Assembly: GCA_023428135.1 (NCBI GenBank)
Contig: JAEYZG010000057.1
Location: forward strand, 22,607 to 86,606
Length of the DNA: 64,000 nt
Source of the DNA: Bacteroidota bacterium
GTDB taxonomy: Bacteria > Bacteroidota > Bacteroidia > Cytophagales > Cytophagaceae
Direction: 5' to 3'
Under the pieces are notes generated by a model. The model did no database searches. It saw only the letters and a program-made list of their open reading frames with translations, and was not told the DNA's origin. Every line of letters begins with the position of its first letter. Positions within the stretch are counted from its first letter, which is position 1. Positions 29,235 to 39,267 of the stretch are shown in pieces. Both the position numbers and the translations under genes were made by a program.

Positions 29235-32081
29235 TTATTGCTTCACTATTTTATGAACAGAAACGTTATTATTATTTTCAACTATAAGGAAATAGATACC
29301 TTCGTTTAAACTTTTTCCAACTTTATGTCCACGTCTTCCGTTTCCGGATTCAAGAAGTATTCCGCTTATATCTGTAATTTTATAGTTAAACTCCCCTGCA
29401 TTATTAATTTGTATTCCACTATCAGTAAATGGATTCGGGAAGACTGCAATAGGTGAAGATTCTTCCTCAGCAATGCTGGTAATGACATCCTTAAACTCTA
29501 CATAGTTCAGATTCAAGTAATCTGAATCAAATGCAATACGCATAATATGTTCGCCTCCTGTAAGGGTTATATCATTGAGAGTCACTGTCTGCCATGTTTG
29601 CCAGCCACCGGTATTTGGTATATTAATAGGTCCAGTCACATCTACTCCATCCATTTCAATGTGAAAGGATTTATTTTCACCTTCAGCAGCTACTCTCACA
29701 TCCAGATCATATTTACCAGATGCCGCTACATTTACAGTATATTCCAGCCATTCGTCCTTTAAGATATAACCTACATTATAAGCGCCTTCGCTATCCTGAG
29801 TAGTTTCAATATCCACTTCATCATTTCTGAGTGTGGCATTTCCTTCATTACCATTGGTATTTGCTTCATGATAGGCAAGTCCTTCACCTCCGAGGTCATA
29901 CTCTTCTGCTTCTATCCTGCCTGGTATTAAATGTGCTATACCATTAAAAGGCTCCTGCTTAAGTTCTTTGGTTAAAGTGAAAGTCACATAGTTCATGTTT
30001 ACAAAATCAGTAGCACCAATAGTAACTCTCATGATTTTTTTTCCTGCAGTAAGATTAATGTCTTTTACTTTTACTGTTTGCCAGATCTGCCAGCCGGTAG
30101 TATTAGGAATAGCTATATTTGCGGCTATATTCGTTCCATCCATCGCTACTGAAACTGTGCGACCATCACCGTTTGCCGCTACTCTCAGGTCAAGATCGTA
30201 AGTACCAGGAGTTTTCACATCCACGCTATATTCAAGCCATTCACCGGCAGTTGTCCAGCCAATATTGTAGCCAGTTCCTACATCAGTACAATTTTCAATA
30301 TCTACATCTTCATCAGTGCGGAAATTAACTACCGGAGTTACCTGGCTACCCGGAGTAGCATCCATATAAGCAAAACCATTTCCTCCTACATCAAAATGTT
30401 CTAACTGAATTGTACCGGGAATGACATGCCAGGTGCCATTGTAAGGCCCTTGCGGAACGTTTACTTTAATAGTTACTGTCGCTTCCGCTATATTTCCCTG
30501 ATTATCCGTAGCAACTACTTTTATCTCATGAGTTCCAACAGGCGCTCCTGTCCAGATAAAGCTATAAGGAGCTGAATTATCAGTATTCAGTAATGTAGAT
30601 CCGTTGTAGAATTTAACATTAGCAATGGTACCATCGCCATCTACAGCTGTTGCAGAAAGCGTAATCTGATCAGCAGTAGTAAATATCTGCCCTTCTGTCG
30701 GAGCAGTTATTGCAAGACTTATTTTTCCGTCGTTCGTGCAACCCTCTGCAGGACACATTGGATAACCAACTTTTGCGCGGCCGTTCATGTAGGTTTTTAA
30801 CCAGGCACCTGCAGCTCTGTCTTGCCCGTTTTCCAAAGTGAATCCGGTACCAGTAACCCAGGTTCTGTTTAACACATGACCCCACCAGGTAATCCCCTTA
30901 ACATGAGGATGCTCCCAGTATTCAGGAAAGTGGGTTCGAAAGCTCGCCAGTTGCTGTTGTTCATTGTTATTGTTATCATTCCCTCCTGCCATATCAAGCT
31001 CTGTTACATAGACAGGTACACCTCCGCGGGCCATTCTACTGCAATCCTGGGAAATACGCCCAGCTGGCTGACGATCCACACTAAACCAATGCGCCTGAGT
31101 CCCAAACCCATCAATGATTCCTCTGTCTCTTAATGCAGCAACCAACTTCAACATCTCGTCAATAGCACTGTTACTTCCTTCCAATCCGTAATCATTCAAC
31201 ACCAGTTTGGTATTAGGAAAAATCCTTCTGGCTTCAGTAAACAACCAGATTTGCCAACCAAAATCATCAATAGCCGTATTGGTTTTACCACTGAATTTAT
31301 CACGCATTTGCTGGTTAGCTTGTTGGTGTGTAAATAGTTGTTCATTCAACACATCTATCTGATCAATATATTTATATCGTGCAGCAATCCCTTCCATATA
31401 TTCTACCAGCTCAGCTTTGGCATCTGCCGTACTCAATGAGAATAACCAGTTAGGATACTGAGCACCCCACATAGCAGCGTGCCAGCGGAACATAATTTTT
31501 CTGTCGTTGGCAGCTTTATAAGCAGCATCGGCTCCATTCCAGTTCATTACATCTCTGTTGCCTTCAACCGATCCCCACTTACATGCGTTTTCAGCGCTTA
31601 TACCATTGAAGTACGGATCCCAGCTACCTAGTAGTTGATTTTGGTGTAAACCGGCCATGTATTTGCCTTTGCAGGCAGCAAGTCCCTGAGATGGGAAATT
31701 TGCATTACCTACAGTAATCAAAACACCTACTGAAGTGAAACTTACACCTTTGTTATTAGTAGCCTTTGCAGTAATCCTATACTCACCTGCAGGTACACAA
31801 CCCCAGACAAATCTATAGGTATTGTTTGAATGTGTACTTGTTTCTCCAAGTTTCGTGGTTCCATTAAAAAACTCTACTTTAGTTACTGTTCCATTATTAG
31901 CAGTTTTACCAATATCTGTAGCATACACATGTATTTCTACATCTGTACCCGTCTTAAAATAGGCATTACTGAACGGCATAGTAACAACTGCAGATGGAGG
32001 ATAAGTCTGCGCAAAGGAATTATATGCTATAAACAGTATAATAATTCCTATGAGTTTAAAAATTATATTTGCTTTATTCAT
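29235..32081 (-). CDS. Secreted GH10 endo-1,4-beta-xylanase with N-terminal Ig-like, two CBM6 and T9SS domain
   Basis: 948 residues. Signal peptide to 25 (NSFAQ). An N-terminal Ig-like domain (about 28-125) is nearly the same as in the GH10 at 58995. GH10 barrel about 130-440: acid/base Glu247 in IDVLNEQ, nucleophile Glu361 in VYVTELD, with LNDYGLEG and ITWWGHVLNRTW in the right order. Then an Ig-like domain, CBM6-A, CBM6-B and a T9SS domain (VFPNPFTDSG). Its start is 25 bases after the GH43 stop, so the pair is almost surely one operon under the promoter at 35696-35723. Confidence 0.93.
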   Translation of the reverse strand: MNKANIIFKLIGIIILFIAYNSFAQTYPPSAVVTMPFSNAYFKTGTDVEIHVYATDIGKTANNGTVTKVEFFNGTTKLGETSTHSNNTYRFVWGCVPAGEYRITAKATNNKGVSFTSVGVLITVGNANFPSQGLAACKGKYMAGLHQNQLLGSWDPYFNGISAENACKWGSVEGNRDVMNWNGADAAYKAANDRKIMFRWHAAMWGAQYPNWLFSLSTADAKAELVEYMEGIAARYKYIDQIDVLNEQLFTHQQANQQMRDKFSGKTNTAIDDFGWQIWLFTEARRIFPNTKLVLNDYGLEGSNSAIDEMLKLVAALRDRGIIDGFGTQAHWFSVDRQPAGRISQDCSRMARGGVPVYVTELDMAGGNDNNNNEQQQLASFRTHFPEYWEHPHVKGITWWGHVLNRTWVTGTGFTLENGQDRAAGAWLKTYMNGRAKVGYPMCPAEGCTNDGKISLAITAPTEGQIFTTADQITLSATAVDGDGTIANVKFYNGSTLLNTDNSAPYSFIWTGAPVGTHEIKVVATDNQGNIAEATVTIKVNVPQGPYNGTWHVIPGTIQLEHFDVGGNGFAYMDATPGSQVTPVVNFRTDEDVDIENCTDVGTGYNIGWTTAGEWLEYSVDVKTPGTYDLDLRVAANGDGRTVSVAMDGTNIAANIAIPNTTGWQIWQTVKVKDINLTAGKKIMRVTIGATDFVNMNYVTFTLTKELKQEPFNGIAHLIPGRIEAEEYDLGGEGLAYHEANTNGNEGNATLRNDEVDIETTQDSEGAYNVGYILKDEWLEYTVNVAASGKYDLDVRVAAEGENKSFHIEMDGVDVTGPINIPNTGGWQTWQTVTLNDITLTGGEHIMRIAFDSDYLNLNYVEFKDVITSIAEEESSPIAVFPNPFTDSGIQINNAGEFNYKITDISGILLESGNGRRGHKVGKSLNEGIYFLIVENNNNVSVHKIVKQ
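29485..30440 (-). repeat. CBM6 A+B cassette, copy 4 (in GH10)
   Basis: CBM6-A (HVIPGTIQLEHFDVGG, TPGSQVTPVVNF) and CBM6-B (HLIPGRIEAEEYDLGG). Long stretches of DNA read the same as copy 1. Confidence 0.8.
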
Positions 32082-32106
32082 AACGAAAATTCTATTAAGG
32101 ATTTAC

Positions 32107-35100
32107 TTATTGTTTCACTATTTTCCGAATGGATACATTATTGTTATTTACCATAGTGAGTAAATAAAGTCCTGGGTTCAGACCAGTTCCGATTAACTTT
32201 TTAAAACTACCTGTACCGGCTTCCACTACTGCTCCGTTTACATCAGCAATTTTGTAGTTGAAATCTCCATCATATGATATGGTCATTCCTGCATCTGAAA
32301 AGGGATTAGGAAAGACTGAAATTTGAAATGATTCCGAATTGTCAATAGAAGTAATGACATCCTTAAACTCTACATAGTTGAGATTCATATAATCTGAATC
32401 AAAAGCGATACGGATCACATGCTCCCCTACTTCGAGCCTGATATTATTCAATGACAGAGTCTTCCACGTCTGCCAGCCTCCCGTATTGGGAGCATTGACA
32501 GTACCGGTAATATCTGTCCCATCCATCTCAATATGAAAGGTTTTACCATCACCATCAGTAGCTAGTCTTATATCAAGATCGTAATTACCGGTTGCAGCAA
32601 CATTTACTGTGTACTCCAGCCATTCTCCCTTCAGAATATATGCAATGTTGTAAGCGCCATCGCTATCCTGTGTTGCTTCAATATCTACTTCGTCATTTCT
32701 TAATGTTGCTTTTCCTTCATTTCCATTTGTATTGGCCTCGTGATAAGCCAATCCTTCTCCGCCAAGATCATATTCTTCAGCCTCAATTCTGCCGGGGATC
32801 TGATGGGCTATTCCTTTATAAGGCTCTTGTTTGAGTTCTTTGGTTAATGAGAAAGTAACATAGTTCAGGTTAACAAAATCAACGGACCCGATAGTCACTC
32901 TCATTATCTTCTTTCCTGCTGTAAGATTGATATCTTTCACCTTCACCGTTGTCCATGCCTGCCAGCCAGCTGTATTGGATATGGCAATATCATTGGCAAT
33001 CGAGGTTCCATCCATTGATACTGATAATGTACGACCTTCACCGTTTGCTGCCACCCGTAGGTCAAGGTCATAAGTGCCGGGAGTTATGACATCTACGCTA
33101 TACTCTAACCATTCACCTGCTATTGCCCAGCCTATATTGTAACCTGCCCCGACATCCGTACAGGTTTCTATATCAACATCTTCATTAGTTCGAAAATCAA
33201 CTCCTGTTTCACTTCCAGGACTGCTGTCCATATAGGCAAATCCGTTTCCGCCTTCATCAAAATGTTCTAATTGAATTGTACCTGGAATTACATGCCATAC
33301 ACCATTGTAAGGCCCCTGTGGAAGATTAACCTTTACGACAACTTCTGTTTCAGCAGTATTACCTTCATTGTCTGTGGCAACGGCTTTTATTGTATAAGAA
33401 CCTGTTGGCACATTTTCCCAGCTATAACTATAAGGTGCACTGTTGTCAGTAAACAACAGGGTATTGCCGTTATAAAATTTCACATTCGCAATACTGCCAT
33501 TGGCATCACTTGCAGTAGCAGCAAGATTAACTGTAGCAGGAGCAGATAATACTGAATTGTTTTCAGGTGATGTAAAACTGACTGAAGGACCACCACTTGA
33601 AATAAAACGTACAGTATTTAACCTGAATGCATTGGCAGATCCGACAAACCAAAAGTATAAATCATGCTGCCCGGAAACATTTACGTTAGCTGAAAAATCT
33701 CTGTATGTGCCAGTTCCACCAGTGCTTGTGATCGGAATGGTAGCAATTTTAGTTCCGGCAGTTCCAATATTATCAGTCCACACCTCCAGAGTACCGCTTG
33801 AGCTTGCTGAGGCTGCGCTCACAACAATACGGTTTGCAGACGCCCCATCGCTTTCCATGGTAACACCAGGAAGCATGCACCATGCTCCATCAGAATTATT
33901 GGTTACTGTTCCACTCCCTATAGTAGTTGCATTAAAATGATAATAAGATGCAACACTTATCGGATCAAAACCATGGTTGAATGAGAACTGGTCAAAATCT
34001 GCAGTTTGAGATCGGGCATATAACCCCAAACTTGATCCCACCCAGGCATTATCATTTGTTTGAGCCTTATCAAGATCCGCAACACTAACGTTCCCGCCTA
34101 TTTGTGTCCAGACTATTCCGTCTGCGCTGTAAAAGCCGGTAATGTTATGTTGATTGCGAACCAGTTTTAACCATACTGAGTTTCCAATAGTATTATTTAC
34201 CTCAGTAGTGGTAGTTCCATTAAAAGTAATACCAAACTTCTTTCCATTATTATAGCCACTATAGACCGCTGCGTATACTAAATCTTCTCCATTCATCAGC
34301 CTCAATCCAGCTTGTTGGCCATTTGCAGTGGCATTAATCTCAACTTTGGTTACTATAGAATATTGCTTTGCAGCATCTCTTTGCAAAATATGCGTGACAC
34401 CACTACCTGGTGAAAGTCTCAAAAATCCAGGTTTGGCAGTCAAAGATGCTTTACCAATATTGGCTATGTTATGAAAGTACCATTCAGGTTTTCTTGTTGC
34501 AGTAGTAAAATTGTCAGACTCCGGGAATTCATAGTTTATCCCTTTGCTTGGAAGGTTTGGAGCAGTAAGCGGTTGTCCGTTTGGATTATTCGCGTATGGA
34601 ACTCCATTAGCATCCCAAAAAACCTGGAACAACATACTCTGACGTCCCTGTCCTTCCCATCCGCTGTTTCCATAAGAATGCGCCAGACACCACCAGGTGC
34701 CATCAGCGACCTGCACCGGACCTGTAATATGATTAGGACCTGTAAAAGGTCCTGTAGCTGAACCTTTGAAGAAATTACCATGACGCGTCCAGCTGGATTC
34801 ATTGGCAGTAAGTGTAGCACTACTTAACACATATTGTCCGCCATACACATTTCCGGCAACAAAATAATAGTAACGGCCATTTCTTTTACACATCTTAGGG
34901 CCTTCAGCCCAGCTATAAACATGATTTCTGTTAACCCAGCTCATATCCATGCGTGTACCCGTGAGTCTGCCATTGGCGTCAATCTCTTGGATAGCGGCGA
35001 AATCCTGACCATTTTTCATGAGCATATAAGCCTTATCGTTGTCGTCAACAAACACCGCATTATCATAACCAATTGAGCCCTGCACAAGAGTCGGAGCGCT

Positions 35101-35520
35101 CCATGGGCCCGCCATACTGGAAGCAGTACAGAAATATTGCCCAGCTCCGTGAATAAAAAAGAAAGCCCAATACTTTCCGGCAAAGCGAGCCAAGGCTCCC
35201 TGCCAGGTACCATCTTTAGGACCGTCATTGGCTCTGATAACACTCCAGGAAGGATCTACAACCGTTGATATTATTTCCCAGTGGACTAAATCTGTCGAAT
35301 GATAAATAGGGAAGTTTGGCGTCCAGTGGAAACTGGAGCCTGCTGTGTAATAATCATCTCCGACTTTCAAAAGTGTCTGATCGGGATGGCTGCCAGGCAA
35401 TACAGGGTTGGTATAGGTTGAAACCCCATCTCTTTGAGCATAACCTTGTTGAACTAGGGATGTAATTGCTATCAGACAAAACAATAACACCTTATTTAGT
35501 ATTGTAAAATTGTATTTCAT
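32107..35520 (-). CDS. Secreted GH43 beta-xylosidase/arabinofuranosidase (GH43_12-like with C-terminal beta-sandwich), three CBM6-like modules, T9SS domain
   Basis: 1137 residues. Signal peptide to 29 (GYAQ). GH43 propeller about 36-330: base Asp in PGSHPDQTLL, Asp in GYDNAVFVDD, acid Glu in SWAEGPKM. A C-terminal concanavalin-like GH43 sandwich follows (about 335-515, VTHILQRDA, AGLRLMNGED), as in beta-xylosidases. Then a CBM6/36-like module (about 520-640), an Ig-like domain, CBM6-A, CBM6-B and a T9SS domain (VFPNPFSDAG). It would finish off xylo-oligosaccharides or arabinose branches released by the GH10 encoded 25 bases downstream. First gene of the unit; promoter-like element at 35696-35723. 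Confidence 0.9.
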   Translation of the reverse strand: MKYNFTILNKVLLFCLIAITSLVQQGYAQRDGVSTYTNPVLPGSHPDQTLLKVGDDYYTAGSSFHWTPNFPIYHSTDLVHWEIISTVVDPSWSVIRANDGPKDGTWQGALARFAGKYWAFFFIHGAGQYFCTASSMAGPWSAPTLVQGSIGYDNAVFVDDNDKAYMLMKNGQDFAAIQEIDANGRLTGTRMDMSWVNRNHVYSWAEGPKMCKRNGRYYYFVAGNVYGGQYVLSSATLTANESSWTRHGNFFKGSATGPFTGPNHITGPVQVADGTWWCLAHSYGNSGWEGQGRQSMLFQVFWDANGVPYANNPNGQPLTAPNLPSKGINYEFPESDNFTTATRKPEWYFHNIANIGKASLTAKPGFLRLSPGSGVTHILQRDAAKQYSIVTKVEINATANGQQAGLRLMNGEDLVYAAVYSGYNNGKKFGITFNGTTTTEVNNTIGNSVWLKLVRNQHNITGFYSADGIVWTQIGGNVSVADLDKAQTNDNAWVGSSLGLYARSQTADFDQFSFNHGFDPISVASYYHFNATTIGSGTVTNNSDGAWCMLPGVTMESDGASANRIVVSAASASSSGTLEVWTDNIGTAGTKIATIPITSTGGTGTYRDFSANVNVSGQHDLYFWFVGSANAFRLNTVRFISSGGPSVSFTSPENNSVLSAPATVNLAATASDANGSIANVKFYNGNTLLFTDNSAPYSYSWENVPTGSYTIKAVATDNEGNTAETEVVVKVNLPQGPYNGVWHVIPGTIQLEHFDEGGNGFAYMDSSPGSETGVDFRTNEDVDIETCTDVGAGYNIGWAIAGEWLEYSVDVITPGTYDLDLRVAANGEGRTLSVSMDGTSIANDIAISNTAGWQAWTTVKVKDINLTAGKKIMRVTIGSVDFVNLNYVTFSLTKELKQEPYKGIAHQIPGRIEAEEYDLGGEGLAYHEANTNGNEGKATLRNDEVDIEATQDSDGAYNIAYILKGEWLEYTVNVAATGNYDLDIRLATDGDGKTFHIEMDGTDITGTVNAPNTGGWQTWKTLSLNNIRLEVGEHVIRIAFDSDYMNLNYVEFKDVITSIDNSESFQISVFPNPFSDAGMTISYDGDFNYKIADVNGAVVEAGTGSFKKLIGTGLNPGLYLLTMVNNNNVSIRKIVKQ
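32350..33310 (-). repeat. CBM6 A+B cassette, copy 5 (in GH43)
   Basis: CBM6-A (HVIPGTIQLEHFDEGG with PGSETGVDF) and CBM6-B (HQIPGRIEAEEYDLGG). Lies in direct orientation with copies 1-4. Confidence 0.8.
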
Positions 35521-35695
35521 AAGAATATGAATTAAGCTTATATCCTTTTTAGATAGATTCTCGTATTTATATCAAGTCTGGAACCATTCACGGCTAAGAC
35601 ATTTTAATCCTTAAAATTCCTTCGGACATCACCAGGCAATAAAAAGCACAGCAATACGATTTCTCGCTGCTCTTTCTGATCTTAAAATTGAACCC

Positions 35696-35723
35696 CTACA
35701 AACGGAATCTTCAAATAGTAAAC
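35696..35723 (-). promoter_or_regulatory. Putative ECF-type promoter of the GH43-GH10 operon
   Basis: Minus strand: GTTTAC at 35723-35718, 15 bases, then TTTGTAG (35702-35696). Exactly the geometry of the sigma gene and GH30 elements. About 175 bases before the GH43 start. Confidence 0.5.
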
Positions 35724-36073
35724 ATTAATAGAAAAAAAATTATAAAAAATCGAAACCTTGCAAATGTTATTAATTTTCAACACAAACCCTTATCAAAAAA
35801 CTAATTAAAAGGAGAAAGTAAGTAAATGGTATTGTATAAAATAGAATCAAGAATATACTTTATAGTAACAAAATATGAAATACTTGTCCATCTTATACAT
35901 AGTGCAAAACTGCTAACAGTTATTACTGCGCCATATATTATTATTGAAAAAATGCTGAAAGAGATTTGGAGGGAAGGTTAAAAAAGAATTTTGAACTCTG
36001 CAGCACCTTTTACATAACGATAACAAAAGGTAGCTATAGAAATACTGAGAATCTTCAGGTATAAAAACATAAA

Positions 36074-36096
36074 GCCTTTCTAACTTAAAGAAAGGC
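36074..36096 (-). terminator. Weak terminator downstream of the BNR-repeat gene
   Basis: 8 bp stem GCCTTTCT / AGAAAGGC, 7-base loop, about 90 bases past the stop, followed on the minus strand by a T-rich stretch. Confidence 0.5.
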
Positions 36097-36186
36097 CTTA
36101 CCTAATCACTTTTGAAATAATTTTATTTTTATAACCACAAAATATGTTGATGACCTTCACATTAAAGACTTAAAGCCATGAATTCA

Positions 36187-38184
36187 TTATTGCCTGATCA
36201 ATTTACCGGAAAAAATGCTTCCGTCTTTCAAAGTTGTTCTGACAACATACACACCAGGTGGTAATTCTGATATAGATATGTGAGCAGCAGCATGTGATTG
36301 TAATACTTTATTTCCTATCAGGTCAAGTACTTCAATAAACGATAACAAAGCAGGATTGGCAAATGTAATCATGTCACTGGCAGGGTTCGGATAAAAAGAC
36401 AACATGTCTCTGGAATAAGGACTTTTATCAAGACTTAAAGGAGATTCATAATCTTTCAGACTTCTGCGATGCAGCCTTTCAAACTGCACTGCTGCATATA
36501 CTGAATCTCCTATTACAAGAAGGTCTTTAACTTTATATGGTAAGTTTCCATTAAATGGAGCCCAGTCTATATCTGCATGCGTCCGAATAAACAAGTCACC
36601 CATTCCGTCTATTACCAATACATACTCAGGCGTTACAGTAAGATGAGCAATAATTCCCTGTAGTGCCCCTTTCTTAAGTAATGTCCAACTATTCCCTCCG
36701 TCAAATGAGCGATAGATATCATCAGAAAAAGAAGCGGCATAAATAGTATCCCCAGATTGAGCTGCAGAAACAACCTCCCACTTAAATGAAAGACTTCCTG
36801 TTTTCCATGAGGAATATGGTGGTTCTGATTCATATTGATTATTCCCTCCGAAAGCCAACAACTTCCCCCCTTTGGCAAGAGCAAACCCTCGTATTTCCGT
36901 TAAAACTCCACCTTCTGGTTGTAGCCATTGATCTCCATTGTTCTGGCTATAAAAAAGTCCTTTTGAAGTACCCATCCACAATATGTCATTTACTTTAAAG
37001 AAACAATTGACAGAAGTATTATCATTCAGCCCATTATTGATCATTTTCCAGGACTTTCCATCATCCGAAGAGCGGAAGGGGCCTTTTCCCGTGCGGCAAA
37101 ACCAAAAACCGTCTGCATAATAAGTTCCACCTATTCCCCAGATTGCCTCATAGTGGAAAGGGGGACTGCGCATGATCCATGTCATCCCATTGTCGTAAGA
37201 AATATATCCACCACTACCATCTGATGCACCATAGATGACATTTCCGTCGGTTGCCAGTGAGACAAAACTTCTTAACTGGTTACTCTTCAAAGGTGAGGTG
37301 ACAGGTTTCCAGTCCACTCCGTCTTCTGAAAACACCATCCCCCAATAAGAAGACACCAACTGCGTCCTTCCCAAATTCAATACATCAAGATATTCTCCAG
37401 CCAATCCTCCCAAATGAATTTCAACAATCCCACTTTTTGCGGTCTTTCTAAAAAGTTGATTCTGCGTGTAAATATAAAGTTCCTCGCCACTATGACTAAT
37501 TCTTTTAATTGTCTGGTTTCCGAAGAAAGCCACTCTTGTCCACACTTTACCTGTATCAGAAGAATAAAACAATCCTGAATTGGTACCTGCATATAGCGTA
37601 TCCCCCATACGTCCGACAGAATTAACAGATGCTCTGCCAGAAATCCTTTTCCAGATAAGACCATCATCGTATGATATGTGAACTCCGCTATCTGTAGCTG
37701 CAAGGAGATCATTTTCGAACTTCTTAATATCCACTACATTTCTGGCTGTTGTTCCTGTAAGCTCCAGAGTCTTTAATGTGTCCGCGCTTCTCAGTATCCC
37801 ACGGTAAACACCTACTAACAAAGTAGTTCCTTTTACTTCCAGGCTGTAAATATTACCTTGGGGCAAGGTCTGACTTCTTAGTTTTTGACCAATGGATACG
37901 TCAGAATATACAGTTACCGTATTGGAAGTGGCCGTTACAAAATAGTCACCCCAGGTGCATGCATATTTAATTCCGGTTGACTGATCTATGGGATAAAAAG
38001 CATATACATCTTTGCTTTCCCTATCACCGGCACAAAGACGACCCTCAATGACGGCATAAGCCTTATCGTGATGATTGACCAATCTTTCAGCTGAGATTGG
38101 ATACATATATCCTAAGGGCTGCCATTGAGCCATTCCGGCCACCACCATCAAAAAAAGGACGAAAGTAAAAAAAACTTTTTTCAT
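36187..38184 (-). CDS. Secreted BNR/Asp-box beta-propeller protein with T9SS domain
   Basis: 665 residues. Signal peptide 1-19 (VAGMAQ). At least seven Asp-box motifs of the S-x-D-x-G-x-x-W type are visible along the chain (SYDDGLIWKR, SSDTGKVWTR, SEDGVDWK, SYDNGMTWIM, SSDDGKSWKM, SQNNGDQW, SFDGGNSWTL), forming a sialidase/xyloglucanase-like propeller. The end is a T9SS domain (FYPNPASDMI). GH74 and GH33 enzymes share this repeat, but I find no matching catalytic residues, so it may be a binding or structural protein. It stands alone, divergent from the gene at 38299. Confidence 0.8.
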   Translation of the reverse strand: MKKVFFTFVLFLMVVAGMAQWQPLGYMYPISAERLVNHHDKAYAVIEGRLCAGDRESKDVYAFYPIDQSTGIKYACTWGDYFVTATSNTVTVYSDVSIGQKLRSQTLPQGNIYSLEVKGTTLLVGVYRGILRSADTLKTLELTGTTARNVVDIKKFENDLLAATDSGVHISYDDGLIWKRISGRASVNSVGRMGDTLYAGTNSGLFYSSDTGKVWTRVAFFGNQTIKRISHSGEELYIYTQNQLFRKTAKSGIVEIHLGGLAGEYLDVLNLGRTQLVSSYWGMVFSEDGVDWKPVTSPLKSNQLRSFVSLATDGNVIYGASDGSGGYISYDNGMTWIMRSPPFHYEAIWGIGGTYYADGFWFCRTGKGPFRSSDDGKSWKMINNGLNDNTSVNCFFKVNDILWMGTSKGLFYSQNNGDQWLQPEGGVLTEIRGFALAKGGKLLAFGGNNQYESEPPYSSWKTGSLSFKWEVVSAAQSGDTIYAASFSDDIYRSFDGGNSWTLLKKGALQGIIAHLTVTPEYVLVIDGMGDLFIRTHADIDWAPFNGNLPYKVKDLLVIGDSVYAAVQFERLHRRSLKDYESPLSLDKSPYSRDMLSFYPNPASDMITFANPALLSFIEVLDLIGNKVLQSHAAAHISISELPPGVYVVRTTLKDGSIFSGKLIRQ

Positions 38185-38298
38185 TCTGCGTGAATTAAAA
38201 TTGAGTTTCTGTGAAGGTTTGTTACAGCAAATGTAAATGAATCTCTAATCAAAATAGATAAATTACAGAATAGTAATTTTAATATATTTCAACAAAAA

Positions 38299-39021
38299 GT
38301 GAAAAAATTTAATCTGAAACTTGCTTTGGCTACTTTAATGGTAGGCTTATTAAACGCTGCTTACTCACAAGATGTTAATCCTTGGAATATCAAAATTTCA
38401 GCAGAGAAAGACACTATTGAGAGCGGGGAAAAATATACAGCATATGTGAATGTTAAAAACAAAGACATCGATTCTTCCAAAATTGAGGTTATGACTAATG
38501 GTGTAAAATTAAAAAGAGATTCCTCTGGCAGGTTTATTTATCAGCAAATCACCACGGACTTTGAGCCTGCACTTCTTTATAAGAAAATAGATCTGAAATT
38601 TAAGATTAATATACTACACACAAAAGAGAATGATACTTCACTGGTTCACTCATACTACATCAAGGATAAAAACGCGTTATTAAACGATATCGAGAATGAC
38701 TTTAGAGGATGCCAACACCCAAGAATTTATCCTTACCAATATCCCGAATTTATTCCAAGCAACGATTACCCAACATTTAACGATTACCTTATCAGCAAAG
38801 TTAAAGCAAATAAAATTGTAGTGGATGAAAGCCTTTTTATACAGGTTATCGTCATCAAAGACGGTTCACTAAAATATGAAAAGATAGTAAAAGGGGATAT
38901 TAATAGTGAGAATCTAAACAAGATTACTAAAATTTTAAACAATTCTCCTAGATGGACTCCTGGAGATATCAATGGCAATAAGGTAGATATCAGAAAAGTT
39001 GTATCTATTAAGTTTAATTAG
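38299..39021 (+). CDS. Exported protein with TonB C-terminal-like domain, function unknown
   Basis: 240 residues, GTG start at 38299, chosen because it opens straight into a signal peptide (KKFNLKLALATLMVGLLNAAYSQ). The middle (about 25-115) looks like a beta-rich domain. The C-terminal 100 residues follow the TonB_C layout of Bacteroidota proteins: YLISKVKA, a V-x-V-x-V-I-x-DGSL strand, a helix before NNSPRWTPGDINGNKVDIRK, where TonB-like proteins have PxWxPGxxNGKxV. There is no transmembrane anchor or Pro-rich linker, so it is not a normal TonB. Similar detached domains occur in periplasmic proteins of this phylum. Confidence 0.6.
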   Translation: MKKFNLKLALATLMVGLLNAAYSQDVNPWNIKISAEKDTIESGEKYTAYVNVKNKDIDSSKIEVMTNGVKLKRDSSGRFIYQQITTDFEPALLYKKIDLKFKINILHTKENDTSLVHSYYIKDKNALLNDIENDFRGCQHPRIYPYQYPEFIPSNDYPTFNDYLISKVKANKIVVDESLFIQVIVIKDGSLKYEKIVKGDINSENLNKITKILNNSPRWTPGDINGNKVDIRKVVSIKFN

Positions 39022-39267
39022 GATTCGAATATCTAATAAGGATTTGTTAATTTTCAATCTGTAGCTGCACTAAAAAACTAGGCGGTTACTATTTATCCTT
39101 TTGAAAACTCATTTTTAGAATCTTAAACTATTCTCATAGTGATGAAACTTCTTACCTTAACTCAAATTATGTTCTAAATCCTTCTGGCTGCCATTTGTAA
39201 GCCCTTTTCATGAAAATAGAATAACATTTAACTTAAAGTAACTCTGATACCGGTCTTAAAAGGACGA

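Larger units (their letters stand above)
35521..36186. other. GH43-GH10 operon leader and downstream region of the BNR gene
   Basis: Contains the promoter-like element 35696-35723 and a weak terminator (36074-36096). The remaining AT-rich 350 bases hold no recognisable remnant; one 51-codon open frame (35826-35981, plus) is preceded by AGGAGA but has no family resemblance. Confidence 0.4.

Noticed and set aside
33500..33940. Plus-strand open frame of 146 codons within the GH43 gene
   Set aside because: Fully antisense to Ig and CBM-coding DNA of the GH43 at 32107-35520; no signal, motif or ribosome-binding context.
35826..35981. 51-codon plus-strand open frame preceded by AGGAGA
   Set aside because: No recognisable family, AT-driven composition, located in a promoter/leader interval; kept only as a remark.
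36187..38184. Assignment of the BNR-repeat protein as GH74 xyloglucanase or GH33 sialidase
   Set aside because: Asp-boxes are shared by many propellers, and I could not identify the catalytic residue pattern of either family.
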